This document shows, piece after piece, positions 12,935-16,082 of a stretch of DNA of 16,082 bases. Below the pieces are notes generated by a model, which was not told the DNA's origin, made no database searches, and was given only the letters and a program-made list of their open reading frames with translations. A program made the position numbers and the translations under genes. Within the stretch, counting starts at the first letter, position 1; every line of letters begins with the position of its first letter. The DNA lies in assembly GCA_964415045.1 (NCBI GenBank), contig CAYPZL010000133.1, forward strand, positions 1 to 16,082. The letters run 5' to 3'. Source of the DNA: CAYPZL01 sp964415045 (GTDB lineage: Bacteria; Planctomycetota; Phycisphaerae; Sedimentisphaerales; Anaerobacaceae).

Positions 12935-13870
12935 ATGTTGCGAAAGAGACTGACAGACAAGAGACTGGAAAAGCTGGTTGGGGAGGTTACGGCGACCTAC
13001 AAGGGCGATTCGGGCATCAATTTTATCGATGCGGCCAATCTGCCGGTACGCGGCGAGATCGTGGAGATCCTGGACTTGATCTTTGAGGTGCTCTTCCCCG
13101 GCCATACGGGCAATAGAGCCGTGACGAAGTCGAATGTCCGCTATGTCCTGGGCGACCTCCTGAGCCATATCTACGCGGCGCTGGCCGATCAGGCAAAACG
13201 GGCGTTTCAGTACCATTGTCGCATCAACAAGTGCAACCAGTGTGATTGCGAGACGATGGGTTCAACCGTCGCAGGTGAGCTGCTCGACGAACTGCCGCGC
13301 ATTCGCCGGCTGCTCAAAGGCGACGTGCAGGCGGCGTTCGACGGGGATCCGGCCGCCAAGTCGTACGAAGAGATCGTCATGAGCTATCCGTGTATCATCG
13401 CCATTGCCACCTACCGGATCGCACATGAGCTGTTTCTTCGGCAGGTCCCGTTGATTCCCCGAATCTTGTCCGAGTGCGCTCATTCCCGCACGGGAATCGA
13501 CATCCATCCCGGAGCCAGGATCGGCAAGAACTTCTTCATCGATCACGGCACCGGCGTGGTGATCGGCGAGACGACGATCATCGGCGACAACGTGAAAATC
13601 TATCAGGGCACGACCCTGGGCGCGATGAGCTTCCCCCGCGACGAAAGGGGCCGGATCATCAAGGGAGGCAAACGCCACCCGACCATCGAAGACAACGTGA
13701 CCATCTACGCCGAGGCCACCATTCTGGGGGATATTACCATCGGCAAGGGGGCCATTGTCGGTGGCAACACCTGGATCAAGGAATCGGTCCCGCCCGGCGT
13801 GACGGTGTCCAGTCCCAATCCCGACCTCGTCCTGCGCCGACACAAGACGAAATCCCATAAGAAACGATAA
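12935..13870 (+). CDS. cysE: Serine O-acetyltransferase, EpsC type
   Basis: A 311-residue cytosolic enzyme that acetylates serine with acetyl-CoA to give O-acetylserine. Residues 1-150 are the helical N-terminal domain, with a cysteine cluster CRINKCNQCDC at 95-105. SYEEIVMSYPCIIAIATYR and AHELF lead into the left-handed beta-helix from about 180: HSRTGIDIHPGARIGKNFFI, DHGTGVVIGET (catalytic His204), IGDNVKIYQGTTLGA, KRHPTIEDNVTIYAEATILG and GGNTWI. The C-terminus is a basic tail, HKTKSHKKR. It lacks the terminal Ile that lets classical CysE dock in the CysK active site. The ATG at 12935 fits the family start, though AGGG is too close to act as a ribosome site and GAGGA lies 13 nt away; a GTG at 12923 is an alternative. 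It lies 16 nt after cysK and 17 nt before nadA. Confidence 0.94.
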   Translation: MLRKRLTDKRLEKLVGEVTATYKGDSGINFIDAANLPVRGEIVEILDLIFEVLFPGHTGNRAVTKSNVRYVLGDLLSHIYAALADQAKRAFQYHCRINKCNQCDCETMGSTVAGELLDELPRIRRLLKGDVQAAFDGDPAAKSYEEIVMSYPCIIAIATYRIAHELFLRQVPLIPRILSECAHSRTGIDIHPGARIGKNFFIDHGTGVVIGETTIIGDNVKIYQGTTLGAMSFPRDERGRIIKGGKRHPTIEDNVTIYAEATILGDITIGKGAIVGGNTWIKESVPPGVTVSSPNPDLVLRRHKTKSHKKR

Positions 13871-13887
13871 GCACCCCGGAGAGCATT

Positions 13888-14805
13888 TTGGACCCGCGAC
13901 TTCTCAAGGACATTCAGAAACTCAAAGTACAACGCAAAGCGGTGATTCTGGCGCACAACTATCAGCCGGCGGAGATTCAGGACCTGGCGGATTTCTGTGG
14001 CGATTCTCTGGGGCTGAGCATCCAGGCGTCCGAAACGGACGCCGCGGTGATCGTGTTCTGCGGCGTCCGCTTTATGGCGGAAACGGCCGCCATTCTCTCG
14101 CCGCAGAAGAAAGTGCTCATGCCTGAGCCGACCGCCGGCTGTCCCATGGCCGATATGATCACGGCCGAGCAGTTGCGCGAGGCCAAAGAAAAGCATCCGG
14201 ACGCTCTGGTGGTCTGTTACGTCAACAGTTCGGCCGAGGTCAAGGCTGAGAGCGACTATTGTTGCACCAGCTCCAATGCCGTAGCGGTCGTAGAATCCCT
14301 GCCACCGGACCAGGAAGTTCTCTTTGTGCCGGATCAGCACCTGGGGCGTTTCGTCGCCGAGCGGACCGGCCGCGATCTCATTCTCTGGCCCGGCTACTGC
14401 TCCACCCACGTCCTGATCGCCGAAGACGAGATCCGAAAGGCGAAGGAGCAACACCCCGAAGCCGTCGTCATGGCTCACCCTGAATGCTCTGAGCCGGTGA
14501 AAGAGCTCGCCGACGCTCTGTTGAGCACGGGCCAGATGCTGGGCTTCGTCAAGGACAGCCCGGCCCGCGAGTTCATCGTCGCCACCGAAGTCGGCATGAT
14601 TCATCCGTTGAAAAAGGTCCGCCCCGAGGCGGAGTTCATACCGCCCAGTCCGCGCGGGGTTTGTCCCAACATGAAGAAGACCTCGGTGGAGAAGATTCTC
14701 GCCTCGCTGGAACAGATGCAGTACGAGATTACGGTCCCGCAGGACATCACGGTCCGGGCGCGGACCGCGCTGCAACGTATGGTGGAGATACTGCCGGCGA
14801 CATGA
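13888..14805 (+). CDS. nadA: Quinolinate synthase A
   Basis: A 305-residue cytosolic [4Fe-4S] enzyme that condenses iminoaspartate with dihydroxyacetone phosphate to quinolinate, the first committed step toward NAD. Cluster ligands are Cys85 (EPTAGCPMADM), Cys171 (WPGYCSTHV) and Cys259 (RGVCPNMKKT), matching the three ligands of the short, Thermotoga-like NadA. Substrate motifs are AHNYQPAEIQD at 22-32, FCGVRFMAETAAIL at 57-70, YVNSSAEVKAESD at 111-123, HPEC at 197-200 and ATEVGMIHPLKK at 232-243. It starts with TTG at 13888, with GGAGAG about 6 nt upstream and no nearby ATG. No nadB or nadC is in the window. It sits between cysteine and methionine genes, with gaps of 17 and 39 nt, so it is probably part of the operon. 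Confidence 0.96.
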   Translation: MDPRLLKDIQKLKVQRKAVILAHNYQPAEIQDLADFCGDSLGLSIQASETDAAVIVFCGVRFMAETAAILSPQKKVLMPEPTAGCPMADMITAEQLREAKEKHPDALVVCYVNSSAEVKAESDYCCTSSNAVAVVESLPPDQEVLFVPDQHLGRFVAERTGRDLILWPGYCSTHVLIAEDEIRKAKEQHPEAVVMAHPECSEPVKELADALLSTGQMLGFVKDSPAREFIVATEVGMIHPLKKVRPEAEFIPPSPRGVCPNMKKTSVEKILASLEQMQYEITVPQDITVRARTALQRMVEILPAT

Positions 14806-14844
14806 ACCGGCCAACCCGGAACGGGAACCTTAGGGGATACAAAC

Positions 14845-16082
14845 ATGACGACGGACAAGTTGCATCTGGAAACGTTGGCGTTGCACGCCGGACAAACTCC
14901 TGACAGGGATACCGGGAGCCGGGCCGTGCCCATTTACCAGACAACCAGCTACTGCTTTAAGGACACCGACCACGCAGCCCGGCTGTTTGCGTTGCAGGAG
15001 TTCGGCAACATTTACACGCGGTTGATGAACCCGACGACCGATGTGCTGGAAAAGCGTTTGGCCGCGCTGGAGGGCGGTGTCGGGGCCTTGGCGTTGAGCT
15101 CGGGGCAATCGGCGATTTATACGAGTATTTTCAATATCTGCGGCGCCGGCGGTCATATCGTCTCGTCCGGTTCGTTGTACGGGGGGACGGTGACCCTCTT
15201 CCGTCAGACGTTCGCTAAGCTGGGTATCGACGTGACCTTTGTCGATCCGGGCAAGCCGGAGAATTTCGCCGAGGCGATCAGAGACAATACGCGATTGCTG
15301 TACGTCGAGACCATCGGCAACCCGAAGAGCGATATCCTGCAGTATGACCGGATCGCCGAGATCGCGCATGAGCACGGCATGCCGGTGATTTGCGACAACA
15401 CGGTGGCCACGCCCATTCTGTTTCGCCCGATCGAGCACGGCATCGATATCGTCGTGCATAGCTGCACCAAGTTTATCGGGGGTCACGGCAACAGTATTGG
15501 CGGGGCGATCGTGGATTCCGGCACGTTTGACTGGACCAACGGCCGCTATCCCGAGCTGACCGAGCCCGACCCGAGCTACCACGGCGTCAAGTACGTCGAG
15601 AGCTTCGGTGAGCTGGCCTACATCATCAAGGCCCGCACGCAATTCCTGCGCGATATGGGCAGTTGCATGTCGCCGTTCAACGCCTTTCTTTTCCTGCAGG
15701 GGCTGGAAACGATCCATCTGCGGATGCCACGGCATTCCCAGAACGCCCTGCAACTGGCACAGTGGCTCGAGAAACGTCCGGAGGTCAAGTGGGTCAACTA
15801 TCCGGGTCTCCCGTCCCATCCGGATCACGAACTGGCGAAAAAATACCTTCCGGACGGACAGGGCGCGATTCTCGGTTTCGGCATCGAGGGCGGCAAAGAG
15901 GCCGGCGTCAGGTTTGTCAACCGCGTCAAGCTCGCCAGCCATCTGGCCAATATCGGCGACAGCAAGACCCTGGTGATCCACCCGGCCAGCACGACGCACC
16001 AGCAGCTCAGCGAGGCCGAACAAGCGGCGGCCGGGGTGACGGGCGATTTCGTCCGCGTCTCCGTGGGGACCGAGCACATCGA
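14845..16082 (+). CDS. metY: O-acetylhomoserine sulfhydrylase (partial, 3' end beyond the window)
   Basis: 412 codons are present and the frame is open at the window end; family members run to about 430, so only the last 20-30 residues are missing. This is a Cys/Met-metabolism PLP enzyme that makes homocysteine from O-acetylhomoserine and sulfide. LETLALHAGQTPDRDTGSRA at 8-27 and VPIYQTTSYCFKDTDHAA at 28-45 are the MetY start. SSGQSAIYTSIFNI at 85-98, SLYGGTVTLF at 110-119 and ETIGNPKSDI at 155-164 follow, then CDNTVATP at 183-190. Lys209 in SCTKFIGGHG holds PLP. IHPASTTHQQLSEAEQAAAG and FVRVSVGTEHI close the visible part. AGGGGA lies 8 nt before the ATG. A CysD-like use of O-acetylserine is possible in this family. 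metX is not visible and may follow. Confidence 0.95.
   Translation, partial: MTTDKLHLETLALHAGQTPDRDTGSRAVPIYQTTSYCFKDTDHAARLFALQEFGNIYTRLMNPTTDVLEKRLAALEGGVGALALSSGQSAIYTSIFNICGAGGHIVSSGSLYGGTVTLFRQTFAKLGIDVTFVDPGKPENFAEAIRDNTRLLYVETIGNPKSDILQYDRIAEIAHEHGMPVICDNTVATPILFRPIEHGIDIVVHSCTKFIGGHGNSIGGAIVDSGTFDWTNGRYPELTEPDPSYHGVKYVESFGELAYIIKARTQFLRDMGSCMSPFNAFLFLQGLETIHLRMPRHSQNALQLAQWLEKRPEVKWVNYPGLPSHPDHELAKKYLPDGQGAILGFGIEGGKEAGVRFVNRVKLASHLANIGDSKTLVIHPASTTHQQLSEAEQAAAGVTGDFVRVSVGTEHI

Noticed and set aside
1..16082. CRISPR arrays, insertion sequences, integrases, phage or defence genes
   Set aside because: No regularly spaced repeats, terminal inverted repeats, transposase or nuclease-defence motifs were seen; all recognisable genes are metabolic, repair, envelope or regulatory.

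Overview
The window looks like GC-rich chromosomal DNA from a free-living bacterium. The best guess is Planctomycetota, class Phycisphaerae or a relative. This rests on style rather than a marker gene: a secreted beta-helix protein with a planctomycete-type C-terminal sandwich domain, a secreted GH43-like five-bladed propeller, a GT4 glycosyltransferase fused to an (alpha/alpha)6-type domain, and an EpsC-type serine acetyltransferase. No rRNA, phage, insertion sequence or CRISPR array is visible, and base composition is even apart from AT-richer intergenic stretches.

Layout. 1-2000: a Nudix hydrolase on the minus strand, divergent from a small lipoprotein with an internal repeat, then a six-cysteine small protein and a possible gene remnant. 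2026-3010: a secreted GH43-like propeller protein (minus). 3010-3968: mostly non-coding, holding a decayed DUF4097-like C-terminal fragment (minus) and a near-consensus promoter. 3968-4692: a solitary biotin transporter gene bioY followed by tRNA-Gln(CTG). 4742-5277: one tiny secreted-peptide ORF and a long leader. 5278-7512: a secreted right-handed beta-helix/PKD-like protein. An in-frame TAG cuts its last domain; the rest of the domain reads on to 7581. 7609-8379: exonuclease III xthA (minus), divergent from a 43-residue entericidin-like lipoprotein (8576-8707). 8760-11132: the large glycosyltransferase fusion (minus).

11506-16082 is the clearest functional unit, a tightly spaced co-directional set: Rrf2-family regulator with three cysteines placed like a [2Fe-2S] sensor, cysK, cysE/epsC, nadA and metY (cut by the window end). 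EpsC makes O-acetylserine, CysK turns it into cysteine with sulfide, MetY uses sulfide on O-acetylhomoserine, and NadA is a [4Fe-4S] enzyme whose cluster needs cysteine sulfur. The regulator probably couples cysteine or Fe-S status to the set; this is inference.

Several intergenic gaps hold sigma70-like promoters, all with exactly 17-nt spacers: TTGACG/TATGGT (865), TTGACG/TATAAT (3845), TTGCCG/TAGAAT (8462) and, on the minus strand, TTGACA/TATGAT (11201). I see no strong evidence of a wholly new defence or mobile system. The items most worth a second look are the interrupted C-terminal domain of the beta-helix protein, the composition of the cysteine/NAD operon, the glycosyltransferase fusion, and two small uncharacterised proteins near the left end.
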